Counted from the first letter of the stretch, positions 37,771 through 49,945 are shown. The stretch is DNA of 64,000 nucleotides from Chlorokybus atmophyticus (GCA_009103225.1 RHPI01000797.1:1162705-1226704); one strand, 5' to 3'. Numbers and translations are program-made. Notes: generated by a model from the letters alone, not told the origin.

Positions 37771-38686
37771 GCAATAAAATTTAACTTATAAAGTATAATG
37801 ACTGGTAAGCAGAAGTAAGTAGTAGTTGTGACATGATGGTGTAATTGCACACATAGTTTAAACAACCAACCAACCAGCACCTGGCGTGCACAATTGTGCT
37901 ATATATTGAATCATGTGATGCCAACTTGGACACATAAGTAGCCCCAAAAATTGATTTACTGACAACCAATATTTGCTTTTTGCCCACAGCCCGACCTCAG
38001 CTGCCACCTCTAATCCGCAGCCGCCGCCACCGCCGCAGAAGTCTGAGTGACGGCCGCCAGCAAAGCCTTATCTCCCACCTTCCGCCGCCCCCGCCCCCGC
38101 CCCCGCCGCCATAAATACCGAGATGACCGCCGCTGTCCGGACATCCTGACCGAAAATGGCAGCGTCACGTGACAGGTTACGTGTAACCTTCGTAACGTTC
38201 AGTACGGAACCGTTTGTCCATCGGAAGTGAAGGCTTTGTTCCACTGAACAATATGCCGGGCAACGGAGTGCATTGAATCTTGCAGTGTTAGAGCGGAGCT
38301 CCTTTCTTGACTGGCGTTAATTTTCTATACATTACAATTCTAATTTGAGTCAGTCATACAAGCACGCACTGGCCTGAGCCTGGTTTTGGCCCGGCCCAGG
38401 CTGGTCTGGTCTGGTCTGGTCTGGTTTAGGGATGCGGTGGTACTGGTCTGGTCTGGTGTAGGGATGCGGAGGTTGAGTCCAGCTTAGCTTGGTGGTGAGT
38501 GGTTGTGTTTGGCCTGACTGTTGGTCCTGATCTGGCCTGATCTCACTTTGATCTGGCCTGGTCCGGTTGTCTTAAGTCAGTGACTTGCAGAAACCAACAT
38601 GCCGGATGAAAGTGTAGCCCAAGAACAGCAGATGAGGTGGTAGGTATTACGCAAGGTGAGGCATAGACACACAATACACAGCAGCG
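37771..38686. other. Intergenic region with CTGGT repeats
   Basis: A GC-rich ccgccgcc block at 38015-38110 and a (ctggt)n tract at 38400-38455. No gene is seen. The promoter of the CFAP97-like gene is probably here. Confidence 0.5.
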
Positions 38687-40043
38687 ATGGGAGCGATGAC
38701 GCAAGCCAGGAGGAGAGCGTGGGCCAGGCCGATGGGCATGGATCGCACCAACGCGGACTTCCCGGTAAAGCACTTTGGTCTCTTTGTAGCGAGTCATGTG
38801 TGCTGCCATAAAGAAGTTGGTACAGAGCTAGTTAACAAACGTTCTTTGATGAATGCAGGTGCTGAACCGCTTAACCGAGTTCAAGCGGTTAGAGCTCGTA
38901 CGGGTATGCAGTGAATGTTATCATATTTTCTTGTGACAACAATGCTGTGCAAGTTAAGAGAGCGCACATATTCCCAGACCTTGACCTTACCGTTGTGATG
39001 CATACTCAGCATGCGCACGAGACATTGGTGATGAGGGCCCGCAAGGCGGGGACATCCCCGCCCTCGCGTCCGCCTCACCCGGCCCTGGACCTCACAGCTC
39101 CCGTTCGTTCCGCCCCCGCCCACTCCGCCCGGCCCCGCCACCTGATAAAAGGTGCGTGCCTGTACGTGCGTGGGTGAGATTGTGTGTTTGTGCATGTGCA
39201 TCGTTGTATGTCAATGTTGATACAACGGTGACGCCAATCACAAACAACTGCAGAGAGGTGTGCTGCAATTGATCGCGAGAATGCCATGCTGTTGACCAAG
39301 CTGGAGGAGATCGCCGTGCGCGCATCTACAGGTCGTAGTACCATGCAATTCAGGTGTGATGCAGTTCCCACACAGCATACAGACACTTGCGCCGACAACA
39401 ATGACAACAACTTCTCCCGTTCGCCTTCCAGTCCCGGACTTAGGTTGGACGCGCATCAGAGGCCGGTGATCGACAACGTGGCGCCGCTGCGGGTGCACAC
39501 GGGAGCCGGCAGCAATAACGCTATCCTGAGGAGAGAGGAGCTGGAGCGCATCAACTGCGAGAACGTTACGTTGCTCAGACGCATCAAGCACGCGCACAAC
39601 CACGACGCTATACCCACCGCGGCCGACACCATCCAACAGGTGCAGTGGTAGAGGTTGTAGAGGTACCAGATATATTTCCCATCCTTGAGTGGCATTGAGA
39701 TACAGCAGTCAAATGTAACGAAGCCCGTGCATCTGCACAGGAGGCTTATCTAGCGAACATCTCACGCAACAACCGGTTGCTGCACGCCCTGAAGTTCGGA
39801 GCGGGCACTGCCAGGCAAGCCGATGCTGTGCATCCCAGCGTGTTGTCTCTTGAACATTTCAAGCAAGGCATCAATGGGTTTTTCTTGCATTCATTTTCTA
39901 TTTGGCTTTCCAGTGCACCAGGCACGCCACGGCGGTCTCTGTCGGTAGAGGGCGGGGGAGGGAGTCCGCGGGTCATGCTGCACACGTCGAGGGCAAGGCT
40001 GCAGTCCTCCCCACGCGCGCAGACGGTCAGCGCCACAACATAG
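38687..40043 (+). CDS. CFAP97/hemingway-like ciliary protein
   Basis: Exons 38687-38764, 38859-38903, 38959-39151, 39254-39639, 39741-39814 and 39914-40043 (TAG) join with matching phases; the last intron is GC-AG (donor AG|GCAAGC). The core reads CAAIDRENAMLLTKLEEIA, RPVIDNVAPLRVHTGAGSNN, then LRREELERINCENVTLLRRI and YLANISRNNRLLHALKFG. This follows the hemingway/CFAP97 pattern of a VDN.P block, a helix with repeated REN/CEN and LL.(K/R) motifs, and a closing N..LL helix. These proteins act in building or maintaining motile cilia. The C-terminus is Ser/Arg-rich. The third exon (RAHIFPDLDLTVV, then a Pro/Arg/Ala-rich stretch) is the least certain and may be shorter. Confidence 0.65.
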
Positions 40044-40683
40044 GCTTCTTGTCCTTGCACTCTGTGCCTGTTATTGCGCCATACTGCGTTGCTGCTCATA
40101 TCAAGCTGCGTCTCTGTCATACTTACACACGAGGTGTATCGTGTGCTGACAGGAGTCACCAAGGTTGGAAGCCAGGAAGCCTGGCAGGGAACCCAGTCCC
40201 GAAGGGGCGCTGCCTGCCATTACCTGAGGCTGTGTTGGGGCTGAAAGCGAGTAATGGAAATCCTTCCTTGCAAGCATGTGCTTGTGTAGTTATAGGCGAG
40301 CTTGTTGTACAAAATGTGCCGCAGCAACAGGCACAGTACGCACTCCACCGGACGCTCCAGGGTGTCAATTGTACCAGCTTGGTGTCACTTCCGGCAGAGC
40401 ACTGTGTTGCGATAGTTAACACAGGCCTACTATACAGCTATACCCGTGTTCAAGTACGCAATAGAACCTGCTGTAGTTCCACTCACCTCTTAAGGGCATT
40501 CGTAACCATCAGTTGCTGGTTACGACTACTACTTCATGCACCTGTTGCAGCCCTACAGACTGTGTGGCACATCACAAATGCTTATGAAGCACTGAGTAAA
40601 GGTCAACCCAATCTCCAACTGTGCAACATGGCGGTGCGCATCAAAGGCAACTAGTTCCACACGCATTTTAAAAACACAAAGCA
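40044..40683. other. No gene seen between convergent genes
   Basis: A plus-strand frame stays open to 40654 but has no domain and overlaps the 3' end of the CFAP97-like gene out of frame. I treat this as untranslated and intergenic sequence. Confidence 0.5.
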
Positions 40684-41850
40684 CTAGTAATTGAACTGCA
40701 GTTTTTGCCAAGTTTTCTCCAGATAAGATGGGAGTGGAGCAACAACTGTCAACAGCTTGCCTCGTCTGCTGGGTATTGGCAGTGCCAACTCTGCCACTAG
40801 CTGCGGTGCCAGTGTCACAGATCTGCAGTGCAAATGCAGCTGCTGCGCCGTGACACGCGGAGCACCCCCAGTTGCTTCGTACCCATACTTGAAGTCGCCA
40901 ACAATGGGAGATGACAAGGCAGCTGCACAGTGCAACCGCAGCTGGTGCTTGCGGCCGGTGATTGGTGCCAGTTCCAGCCAGGTCAGGCCATTGGCAGCTG
41001 TACCCATGACTCGGTACTCCGTAATGGCTGACAGCGCATCAGGATGGCCCACTTCGCAGAGCGTCATTCTCTCGAAGTTGCCTCGCGTGCGAGCTGGACG
41101 CACCAGATTCACAATCCTCCCTGCAGACCGAGGCGGCAGCTGTGTGGTCAATGCCCAATACCGTTTGGTGATGTTGGCAAAGTTTTGGCTGTCCTTCAGT
41201 GCCGACGATACGACCTTGGCAGCTTGCTTTGTTCTTGCTAGAAGTAAACAACCCGTCACTTCGCGATCGAGCCGATGCACAAGTCTGGGCGGTTCGTCAC
41301 TGTCGAAGCAGAGCGCTGGATTCATCAGCCGATCCAACGACTGCTGCACGCCTGTTCCCCCTTGCACGGCAAGTCCAGCAGGCTTGTTGATGACAAGGAG
41401 ATCCTCAGACTTGAACAGCACCAACTCTTGCAACCATGTTGCTGGAGGCAGTGTCTGCGACGCTTCGCTTTTGCGCACCTGTTGTTGCTGCACCAGTTCC
41501 AGCGTGGCTCTTGGAATGCATAGACAGGTGTTGGCAGACAGAACTTCGTCTGCAGACACGCGCCTTGTGGTGGTTCCATCGAGCACACTCACTTGGCGGC
41601 GTCTGAACAGCCTTTGCAAAGTGCCAAAAGACAACAATGGACAAGCTGACTTCAACAACCGGAACGCGGTCTGGTCTGCCTGCACATGCTCATGCTCGCC
41701 TTCTACACGAAGAGGTACATACCACGAAGTCAGAGCTTCTGACTCAGTTCCTAACAACGTTGATGCTTGAGAGCCAAAGCATGCAGCCAAGGTGTTGACT
41801 CTGCTCGAGCACGCCACTTGACGAACAGCTTGCAAGGCTGCACGCCTCAT
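40684..41850 (-). CDS. RluA-family RNA pseudouridine synthase, probably organellar
   Basis: An uninterrupted frame of 388 residues from ATG 41850. It converts uridine to pseudouridine in rRNA or tRNA. An S4-like segment (LLSFGTLQRLFRRRQVSVLDG) precedes the catalytic domain. VLFKSEDLLVINKPAGLAVQ and PRLVHRLDREVTGCLLLART contain the family signature, with Asp of RLD as the expected nucleophile; KRYWAL, LELAPITGRKHQLRLHCAA and PIVGDFKYG are the other core motifs. The Arg/Ala/Ser-rich start (MRRAALQAVRQVACSSRVNT) looks like a mitochondrial or plastid presequence. Length and layout fit RPUSD3/4-type or plant organellar synthases. The bL9 gene ends only 8 nt upstream on the same strand, and the synthase lacks introns while its neighbours have many. 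Confidence 0.92.
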   Translation of the reverse strand: MRRAALQAVRQVACSSRVNTLAACFGSQASTLLGTESEALTSWYVPLRVEGEHEHVQADQTAFRLLKSACPLLSFGTLQRLFRRRQVSVLDGTTTRRVSADEVLSANTCLCIPRATLELVQQQQVRKSEASQTLPPATWLQELVLFKSEDLLVINKPAGLAVQGGTGVQQSLDRLMNPALCFDSDEPPRLVHRLDREVTGCLLLARTKQAAKVVSSALKDSQNFANITKRYWALTTQLPPRSAGRIVNLVRPARTRGNFERMTLCEVGHPDALSAITEYRVMGTAANGLTWLELAPITGRKHQLRLHCAAALSSPIVGDFKYGYEATGGAPRVTAQQLHLHCRSVTLAPQLVAELALPIPSRRGKLLTVVAPLPSYLEKTWQKLQFNY

Positions 41851-41858
41851 GACTGTGG

Positions 41859-42651
41859 TCACAACTTCTTGGCCACGACCACATTCAGGGCGAGGTCGTC
41901 ACCAAAGCCTGGCACGGTGAAGGGTATTGGGTAACTGCCTGTCTTTGCTATCGGCTCTGATATGTTGAGCAGCCGTGCATCCAACTTAACAAGTAGTTGT
42001 TGTTGAACCTGCACAGGCAGCAAACACCTCTTGTTCTTGCATACTGCGACAATGCTGCAATGCAGATGTTCTCATACACTGCACGATGACATACCGCTGT
42101 GACAATGTCGTCAGCACTGATAGGCTTGCGCAACTCCAAACTTCCTTCCTCAGCTGCTTTTGAGCAGAACCGCCTCAGTTTCTGCAAAGGATGCACAAAC
42201 TCAGCTGCTTCTCATGAGGCAAGTGTACAAGTACTCGGATCATCTGAGAGCAGGCTATACCACGCTGCCAGTCGTCAAACGCAAAACAACTGCAGCAAGC
42301 TCGCGCTTTGCTTTCTGTTGCGCCTCATGTGCAAGCTGTGCTACTGTCTTCGCTACAGGCTGAGAAGTCTGCAGCCACAACCAGCGAAACGTTAATTGAC
42401 TGCCTTAGCTAGCAAGCGTGTTCATAAGATATTGCCACAGCGCCGAACCTTCAAGGCTGCTGCAGCTTGAAGGTTCTTCTCGGTACCCAAATTGACCACC
42501 CTACGTGGATACAAAAAGTTGCGTGCAAATCCAGGCGCGACCTTCACCACCTCACCCTTCTCACCCAGCTTCTTGAAGTCCTGCAATGAGCCAAGGTACT
42601 GCAGGTTAGCAGGCCGCACCAGGACAACTTCAATACGAGCTAGTCGTATAC
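41859..42651 (-). CDS. rpl9: Ribosomal protein bL9, organelle type (N-terminal exon unresolved)
   Basis: Exons 42651-42449, 42359-42261, 42181-42095 and 42008-41859 (TGA) join in phase. The product reads ARIEVVLVRPANLQYLGSLQ, KKLGEKGEVVKVAPGFARNF, LYPRRVVNLGTEKNL, then a long helix (VAKTVAQLAHEAQQKAKREL) and the C-domain EEGSLELRKPISADDIVTAV, LLNISEPIAKTGSYPIPFTV. GEVVKVAPGFARNFLYP is the bL9 N-domain signature and SADDIV...EPI..TGSYPI the C-domain. The protein spans the large subunit near the L1 stalk. A bacterial-type L9 in a nuclear gene implies plastid or mitochondrial targeting. The targeting exon lies upstream and was not identified; it must end in phase 1. The acceptor at 42652 is the best choice, though an earlier one is possible. 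Confidence 0.9.
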
Positions 42652-43857
42652 CTGCGTCAGTACGACCTTCAGCTGGGGATTTTCTCCAAAGCAGCGCACG
42701 TTGACTGCTGCTATACCTGGTATGAAGGTCGTAACGCCCTGCTCAACAACAACGTGGGCGTCAGTAAGTGCTGTGACACAATGCGCATGTATGTGCTTGA
42801 GCGCCTGCGTGGACGCGCTTACAATCACATCGTCTACATAATCAGTCTCCGCATCAACCAGAACGCAGCTTGGCATGGCTGAGAAGTAGTGTGTACAAGC
42901 CAGAGCTACAGCCAGAACTACAATGCTTCAGTAAATCACAGCCAGGTTGTTAGGCGCCTGGCTGTCAGTTAGCAGTCACCACCATACCGTCTCGTATGGT
43001 CAGTCCTTTGCACGCTGTGTGACCTGCACCGAACATCATGTGCGCACGGGCTACCTTAATACTGCTGCAAGTACGTTGCATGGTGCTCAATATCAGGATG
43101 CGAGCGGGTAAACTGACCACATGCAACGGGCTTACAGCCGCTGGCAGTTACCATGCATCGCTACATATACACGCACGAAAGCACACATAACGCAACTACA
43201 TTGAATCTCAACGTTGGTGAAGCTGTTCAGCATGCTCTTCAGCAGTTTACCGAACAAAATACACTCCAAGCAGGCGCCGGCAGCAGTACCTGACGTCCCT
43301 TCCCGCCGAAGCCTTGCGCGACCTGCCGCCACATGTAGAGAGCTGCGTCTGTACAGGGTAAAGCACCTGTTGCGTTGTGCCTGCAGCGAGCCCCACAACG
43401 ATGCCACCGCCAACGACACCGCCAGCACCGTCTCCGCCGCCACCAGCGGTTCAACGCAATTGTCAGGCAGCGCCATCATAGACTAGCTGGCGTCGCGCAG
43501 TGCGGTGTCCTAGCAGAACTGCACTGGCGGGCATCGCACTGCGTCCATATTGCTGCTTCCCACCCAGCTGCTAAGTTTCAGCCAGCCTGACGCTTAGGCC
43601 AGGCCAGGCAGGCGGCGGCGTGAGCGGCTGCGGCAGGGCCGAGAGGCTGCCTGCGCTGAGGCATTGATCCACGTAGGAGTCTGTTCGGAAGCTTGCTGAA
43701 AACAGCGCGAAGGAGCTAGAACAGGAGGGCGTGATGATGTTGCTGCCTGCTTGAGAGGGCTGCAGTGCGTTGCGTCCTGCGTGAATGTCGTCCGTCTTGG
43801 GTGAGCTGCGAGGTTGCACAAGACGTGTGTCTCTGAGAAGCACTGCTTTGGGCGACA
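42652..43857. other. Divergent region between bL9 and importin-11, with candidate minus-strand exons
   Basis: A minus-strand frame 42876-42652 (MPSCVLVDAETDYVDDVI, with a good donor GTAAGC inside) and another from about 43485 (MMALPDNCVEPLVAAETVLA, one hydrophobic helix) might be exons of bL9's leader or of a small gene. Neither joins bL9 in the needed phase. The shared promoter of the two head-to-head genes should lie here; no core motif is recognised. Confidence 0.35.
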
Positions 43858-46800
43858 ATGGGTCAAAACGAAGCATCCGGCGCAGCTGCTTTCACCCCTA
43901 ACGACATTGGTCCCATCTTCAATCTGCTGCAGCAAGCGCTCAACCAGGATCAGCGAGTGCGCCAGCCTGCTTCAGAAGCCCTTGCATCATGCGAGGATCG
44001 TGCCGGCTTCTGCTCCTGCTTGCTGGTAGGTCGCAGTCTCGTTGATTCGCCTTTGTTTCACTGACATGCGCTATCTGGACGCATCCATAACAGCTGCGTT
44101 CCGGCATTAGTTGCGTTCGTGCCTCATGCATCCAAAAAGGGTTGGAATCGGTCTGTCACACCTCACATTGTGATCTGTTGACATGCATGTTGTCTGTGCT
44201 ACCTGGCTGAAGCTTGAGAATGATATAGAGTGACCTTACGTGCTGCGTCCCAGGAAATTGTGAGCCATGCGTCCACATCAAGCGACGAAAGCGCAAGGTG
44301 GCTGGCAGCCGTGCACTTGAAGAACTGCGTGATACGGCATTGGCGAATGCGCAGGGATGGCAGGTGTGTACAACTCAGCAGCTGGTTTGCGTGTAGGCAA
44401 GTGAGGCTGACTGCTTGTGTGTCGTCTTTCGATTCCTTTGCCTGCCCGTGTCAGTGGAATTGGCGAAGGTGAGAAAGCTCATCTTCGTTCCAAGTTGCTT
44501 GATGTGTTGGGAGATCGCAACAGCCAGGTAGTAAACATAATGCTTACCATTGTCTAGTCATGTAGTCGTATGCATTGTTGTGCTTTGGTCACGCAATTGT
44601 TGTCGATCCATGCGCTATAACGCGACTCGCCTTGCAGATTGCAGTGCAACTAGCAATAGTGGCCGCAAAGATTGCTCGATTTGACTTCCCACGTGATTGG
44701 TATGTAGCTCTACTCTGTTTTTCTATTGGTAGCCCCTGGCGTGACGTTGCAGGTTGTGCATCTTGCAAGAGGCCATGTGTGGTTGGTGGTTGAGTGCAAC
44801 ATTATGACACATGCGGACATATCATTTTGCTGTGCGTATATGCCAGGCCACAGCTGTTTCCAACACTCCTCAGCAAGCTGCAATCACCAGATGTGTTGCT
44901 CACAACTCGCATATACCTGGCACTGCACCATATCCTCAAGGAGCTGGCGTCAAAGAGATTGATGGCTGATCAACGACACTTTGCCCAGGTGAGGTTCCAC
45001 AAACTGCTGGCTTTGGTGTGAATATGCTGTAGTCGCAGGTAACTCACACAGGAAGTTGCAGATTGCTTTACAGCTTTTTGACTTGGTTTGGTCACACTGG
45101 TGTGCGGATACACAACGAGTTGTATCTGCACTGCCGGCCATATCACAAGCCTCCATGGAAAGCATTCCAAACGATGAGGCAGCTGCACTGTTGTTGGCAT
45201 GTGAGCGATGGTTGCTGGCGCTAAAAGCTCTGCGGCGACTGTTGCTTTTTGGATATGGTCAAGCGGATGGGCAAGCAGTGCAGGTACGTGCATGCCGCTA
45301 GGCTTGCACTAACATGTGCGTGCAACGCCCAGCATTGTTGACTTGATTCTGTCACAGTTGATGGGGCGTTTGTCAGCAATGGCAGCAGCATCCATCCCAC
45401 AGGATGTACCACAAGTGGCAGTCACCGTTCCGGTCTTGCTGCAAGCACTACAGTCTCTGCTGCCATATTGTGAGTTAAGACTGCTGCTTGAAGAAGATAT
45501 GACATTGTCTGTTGACCACGTGACCTACATGGACAGTCTGGCACGCACTTCAAAAACATGAGCATATGTGAGACAGCCTGCACTGGGCAGCCACTGACTT
45601 GCAATGCTTGACAGGGCGTTCCATGCAGCAGAGCCAGCATGCTCTGCGATGGGTTACAGAGCGTGGCAGCTTGAAGGTTATGAAGACTATGATTGACATA
45701 CAGTTAACCCATCCCAGCTCATTTCGACATCAAGCCGTGATGCTGCCCGTGCTGGACTTCTGCTACAATCAGATGTGCAGTGCTGAAGACATTGGTGGAC
45801 CTGCCGTATTTGAACGACTCCTGATACAGTGCATGGTGTTTATCCAAAACGTTGTAAAGTGCCCAATTTATCGGCCAGGCACAGAAGGTCCTGGTTTGTA
45901 TGGAGATGTTGGGCCAGCAGGGCGAACCCCTGAGATGGAACAGCAGAAGCGACTGATTGCATCTGACGGGAAGTCAACCGTGGACGCCTTTCTCAACCAG
46001 GACCGCCTCATATCGCTATGCATCATCCTGGTAGAAAGGTGCGAAGCGTGTTGCACATGCATTCGTACTGGTGATTCGTCGGTGTTTCATCTAGCAATCA
46101 ATGCGGTGATTGCGGTTTGTGAAATGTGAAAACAACTTAGGTACTTTACGCTCTCTGTTGCTGATCTAGAAGAGTGGGCTCAGCACCCAGAAGGGTTTCA
46201 CCAAGAGCAAGACATCACGCACTGGAAGGACAGGCTTCGGCCATGTGCTGAAGCTTGTTTCTTGGTGTTGATGGAGAAGCACCGCGAGGTAATTGCCTGC
46301 ATCTGCGTTCGTGTGTCCCTGTTCCTGTCCATGTAACCCATGGGTATGCTGCGCAGGTTCTTGCTCCCGTCACCACCTCGCACTTGCAGCAAGCTGTTGC
46401 AGCCTGCCCACCCTCTCAAAGTGATGATGCACACACATCTGGCCACATCTCTGCCGAGATGTTGCGGAAGGAAGCTTGGTACAATGCAGCGGGGATTGCC
46501 TCATCTGATCTCGCTGATGTCATTGACTTTGAAGCCTGGTACAAGAGTAGCCTTGCACTCGAGCTAGCCAACAGGCAACCCAACGGAAGGATATTGAGGA
46601 GGCGGGTAGCTTGGCTCCTGGGTTGCTGGGTCAGCAAGATCACGGAAAGTATACGGCAGTCGGTGTACGCGTCCCTGGTTAACCTCATTGCAGAAGATGA
46701 TGCCGTCGTGCAGCTCGCAGCCGTCGCGTCATTGCGTGCTGTAATAGACGATTGGCACTTTTACGAGCAGTCGTTTTTACCATATGTTGAAACCTGCCTC

Positions 46801-48477
46801 GCCTACCTGTTTCGCATGCTGCACACTACCACCGAGTTTGACTCGCAGCTGCAAGTCTTCAACCTTGTCTCCCTGATTGTGGAGCGGCTTGCCGACAAGA
46901 TAAGTCCCTACGCAGAAAAGATATTGGCGGCGATACCTGACGTTTGGCGTGAGTCGGAGGGACAAAGCCTGCTGCGCATTCAAGTCATCACCGCACTGCA
47001 GCGAGTGGTGTCTTCACTGGGCACTCAGTCACCCATGGCGTATCCCGTCTTGATGCCCATCCTGCAGCACAGCACCGATGTCAACCAGCCTGATGAGCTC
47101 AACCTGTTGGAGGACGGCATGCAGCTTTGGCAGGTCACGCTACGACAAGCATCCTCGTTGACAGCAGACTTGATGGCTCTGTTTCCGCATCTTCCAGCAG
47201 CGATCGAGCGCAGTTTTGAGCACCTGCAAGTTGCCATGCGCATCCTGGAAAGCTACATCCTGCTTGGTCGCTCAGAATTTCTTAACCAGCACGCACATGG
47301 AGTTGTTAACATTCTGGTGCATGTGGTGGGCAACGTCAAAGACAAAGGCATGGTTCTGACTTTGCCCATTATAGACACGCTCGTACAGTGCTTTCCTCAA
47401 CAGGTCAGTCTGTAGCGCTATGTAAGCTGTCGCACTTGTCAAGGTATGACTAGCTCCTGTAAAAACCTTTTCAAGGTTATTCTTGAGCACTGGCCCAATG
47501 ATCTGTTCATGGCAGTCACCACCGCTGCTGGAGCCAGTGCTTCACAAGCTGCTCAAGATGGTGTTGGATGGCTCACAATCTGAAGTCGTAGCTGCCGCGA
47601 TCTGCTCAGTTTTGGCCAGAGTGTTGCTTCAGAACGCTGGTTTCTTCATGCAATTCATCCAATCCCATGCAGCAAGTGTCACGACGCAAGATGGCAAACT
47701 CTTGACTGCACAAACACTGCTGTTCCAGTTTCTCAGTACCTCTCTTGAGAAGGTAAGTCATAGCTCGCAACTTAGTCTGGCAATATTTACATTCTTCACT
47801 ACATTCAGATGGACTCCATGACCACCACGGCTAAGAGAAAACTCTGCGCCCTCGCCCTTTGTGTGTTGCTTCCCACACCTGATGCACAAATATTGGAGTA
47901 CCTGGACCTGCTGCTCAGGTATGTTAGGCGGCTTGCGGTGTTCATGCGGGCGGCTTAGGGTTGCACGCTTTATAGAATCAGGGCCATTATTCTCCTGCTG
48001 TCAAATGCAGTGCGTGTACGAGCGTGTTGTGCGAGGTGGAGGGTGACAGACCAAACATGCAGAACGGGTAAGCCAGGATGTGCTTTTGTGGCTGTCAACC
48101 AGCAAGTGCTGCTTTTACTTACAACCGCCCTTTTCAGGTATGATTATTGGGTGACCCGAGTTGATACGGATGAGACAGACGCAAACCCTGCAGAAAGTGA
48201 GGTTGCACGCAGGCGTCAGGTGCGTTCAGCTCTATGTGTGCACTGTGCTGTGTATTCGTTGTTTTTGTTGCTGCTTGTGGCTGCGAAGCTCACTGCACCG
48301 CTGCAATCTCTCTCGCAGTTATTCAACTCGGACCCGATCAACAACCTTCGCCTTGGTGCCGTTCTGAAGGAGAAGCTGAGTGCCTGCGCATCCGTGCATG
48401 GTGAAGCCTTTCAAGCAGCCATGTCCAGGGTGGATCCGGCCATACTTGGTCAGTTGCAGCAGTTCGTTGGGTCATGA
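43858..48477 (+). CDS. IPO11: Importin-11 (importin-beta family nuclear transport receptor)
   Basis: Fifteen exons: 43858-44025, 44254-44363, 44455-44527, 44638-44699, 44847-44988, 45056-45283, 45358 to about 45535, 45615-46038, 46141-46288, 46357-47403, 47516-47752, 47809-47918, 48011-48067, 48138-48219 and 48319-48477. About 1,080 residues, against about 975 in animals. Family markers include RWLAAVHLKNCVIRHWR, IAVQLAIVAAKIARFDFPRD, LASKRLMADQRHFAQ, FERLLIQCMVFIQNVVKCPI, EEWAQHPEGF, WKDRLRPCAEACF, LRRRVAWLLGCWVSKI, STDVNQPDELNLLEDGMQLW and the end LGQLQQFVGS. It carries cargo such as ubiquitin-conjugating enzymes into the nucleus with Ran-GTP. All borders keep phase except the exon 7 donor, which is unsettled. 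Confidence 0.95.
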
Positions 48478-48869
48478 GCACAGCATGGTGGGTGTTGTTT
48501 AGCGCGCATTAGGGTTAGATTATCTGCGATTGCTGATAGCGTGTGTGCATCGCCGCCTGACAGATTTGTGTTTGTAGCCGTGCACAATTGTGTGCCTGTA
48601 CTATGTGGGAATTAGCACAGTTGAGCAAGGGTGTGACTGTGGAACATGTCACTACTTGTTCTGAGCAGCATTTCAGTGAACATTGTGTTTCTTGGTGTAG
48701 TTGGCCGGGTGTGATGCAACAAGACATCACTCAACTAGTTGTTTGGGATCTGCTGCTATACTTATATCGTCTGGCTTGTCTAAGCACATGCATGGCAACT
48801 CCGCAATCACAACACGCACATAATACCATTTGACCCAGGCGGGCACACACAACGCCGATGAACGCCCTG

Positions 48870-49823
48870 TCATTTGACTAGCCCATCTATGCTGAGCTCA
48901 GGCAGCACAGGCAGATGATTACATATGTCGGTTTGCCAGGTGCGACAACTTTGAGGAACTGCTGCCAGGTGTTTGGTAACAAAAAAGAAATTGATCCGCA
49001 AGGGCATGCCTGCAAGCTGCGAGAAATGTGCCACCACCACCTTGCCCGCAAACCTTCCAGGCATCAGCATACCTGCTCACCTCGCACAACTCTACAGCTG
49101 CGCTGCTATGCTCCTCCCACCCGTGACGTGCGGCCACCTCGCACAGCCCACGCCACGCGCAGTCACTGAAGTCACCCCTTGACACGGCGTTGATGTCCCC
49201 GCACAACACAACATTACGCATTGGCATGTTGGAAGAAGAGCACAGCTGCGCGAACACCGCACGTAGCTGCTCAACGCGTAGAGCCTCCGCCCTGTTGTCC
49301 AGATGTACCGCGCAGATATTGAGCGGCTCCTCAGCGTGCATGCAACAACACAACATCATGCGCAGTTCGTGCCCTTCACGTGTCGGCAGTGGGTGCGATC
49401 GCATGTTGTCTATTGGGTAGCGGCTGAGCACCGCCATGCCGTGGTCCTCATTCCCAGGTGCAAACACTACCTGCACATAGCCAGACCAGCAATAGCTTAA
49501 CCTGTCGCATGCAAGAAGTGGACTCACTCGCATCGGCTGCATGGATGTGAAGTGTGTTGATGTTGTCATTATACGGTGGTATCGGTGTAGTCAACACTGT
49601 GGCGCTGCCAGACTACACATAGCAGCGAGCAGTGTGCGTGCGTGTGCGCGCGGCTCTGACTCACCTGCCAGTTGAGCTGTTCTGCCACGCTGCGTGCAAG
49701 CTCTTCGGGCGTCATCTGCAGTGCAACAACATCGGTGCCAGCTTGCGCCAGAACCTCTGCCACGCCGCCACTCGTGCAAGCTTCGCTCTCCGCTCCGCAG
49801 AGGTTCCACGTCATCAACCTCAT
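48870..49823 (-). CDS. Endonuclease/exonuclease/phosphatase-family protein with a frameshift
   Basis: Exon 1 (49823-49665) reads MRLMTWNLCGAESEA, the strand carrying the metal-site Asn. Exon 2 from 49470 reads HGMAVLSRYPIDN, NICAVHLDNRAEALRVEQLR and NVVLCGDINAVS, matching the H.. and GDxN motifs. Near 49000-49010 the frame changes: GGTFLAACRHA continues in one frame, while LRINFFFVTKHL and CNHLPVLPEL, corresponding to RIDYIF and SDHLPV, lie in the next. A 35-bp intron could bridge this but would be unusually short; a one-base error or mutation is simpler. Note Asn for Asp in RIN and Cys-Asn for Ser-Asp in CNH. Relatives cleave phosphodiester or phosphotyrosyl bonds (TDP2, CCR4, sphingomyelinase groups); the substrate is unknown. 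It converges with importin-11. Confidence 0.7.
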
Positions 49824-49894
49824 AGCTACCTACCATGCACATTAACGCCAAGTCGAGGGCCGGAGCAGAATAGACGCACCAATCAGCTGCGGGT

Positions 49895-49897
<3 letters not shown>

Positions 49898-49944
<47 letters not shown>

Positions 49945-49945
49945 N
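49898..49945. repeat. (CT)n microsatellite ending in N
   Basis: Pure CT for about 47 bp, N at 49945. Confidence 0.97.

Noticed and set aside
39902-40654. 250-residue plus frame after the CFAP97-like gene
   Set aside because: Overlaps the end of that gene out of frame and shows no domain or codon pattern.
40757-41770. 337-residue plus-strand frame
   Set aside because: Antisense of the RluA gene, which carries all family motifs.
43571-43876. Minus-strand frame overlapping the importin-11 start
   Set aside because: Ser/Pro-rich without motifs and overlaps a secure first exon; could be a bL9 leader exon, but its phase cannot be made to fit.
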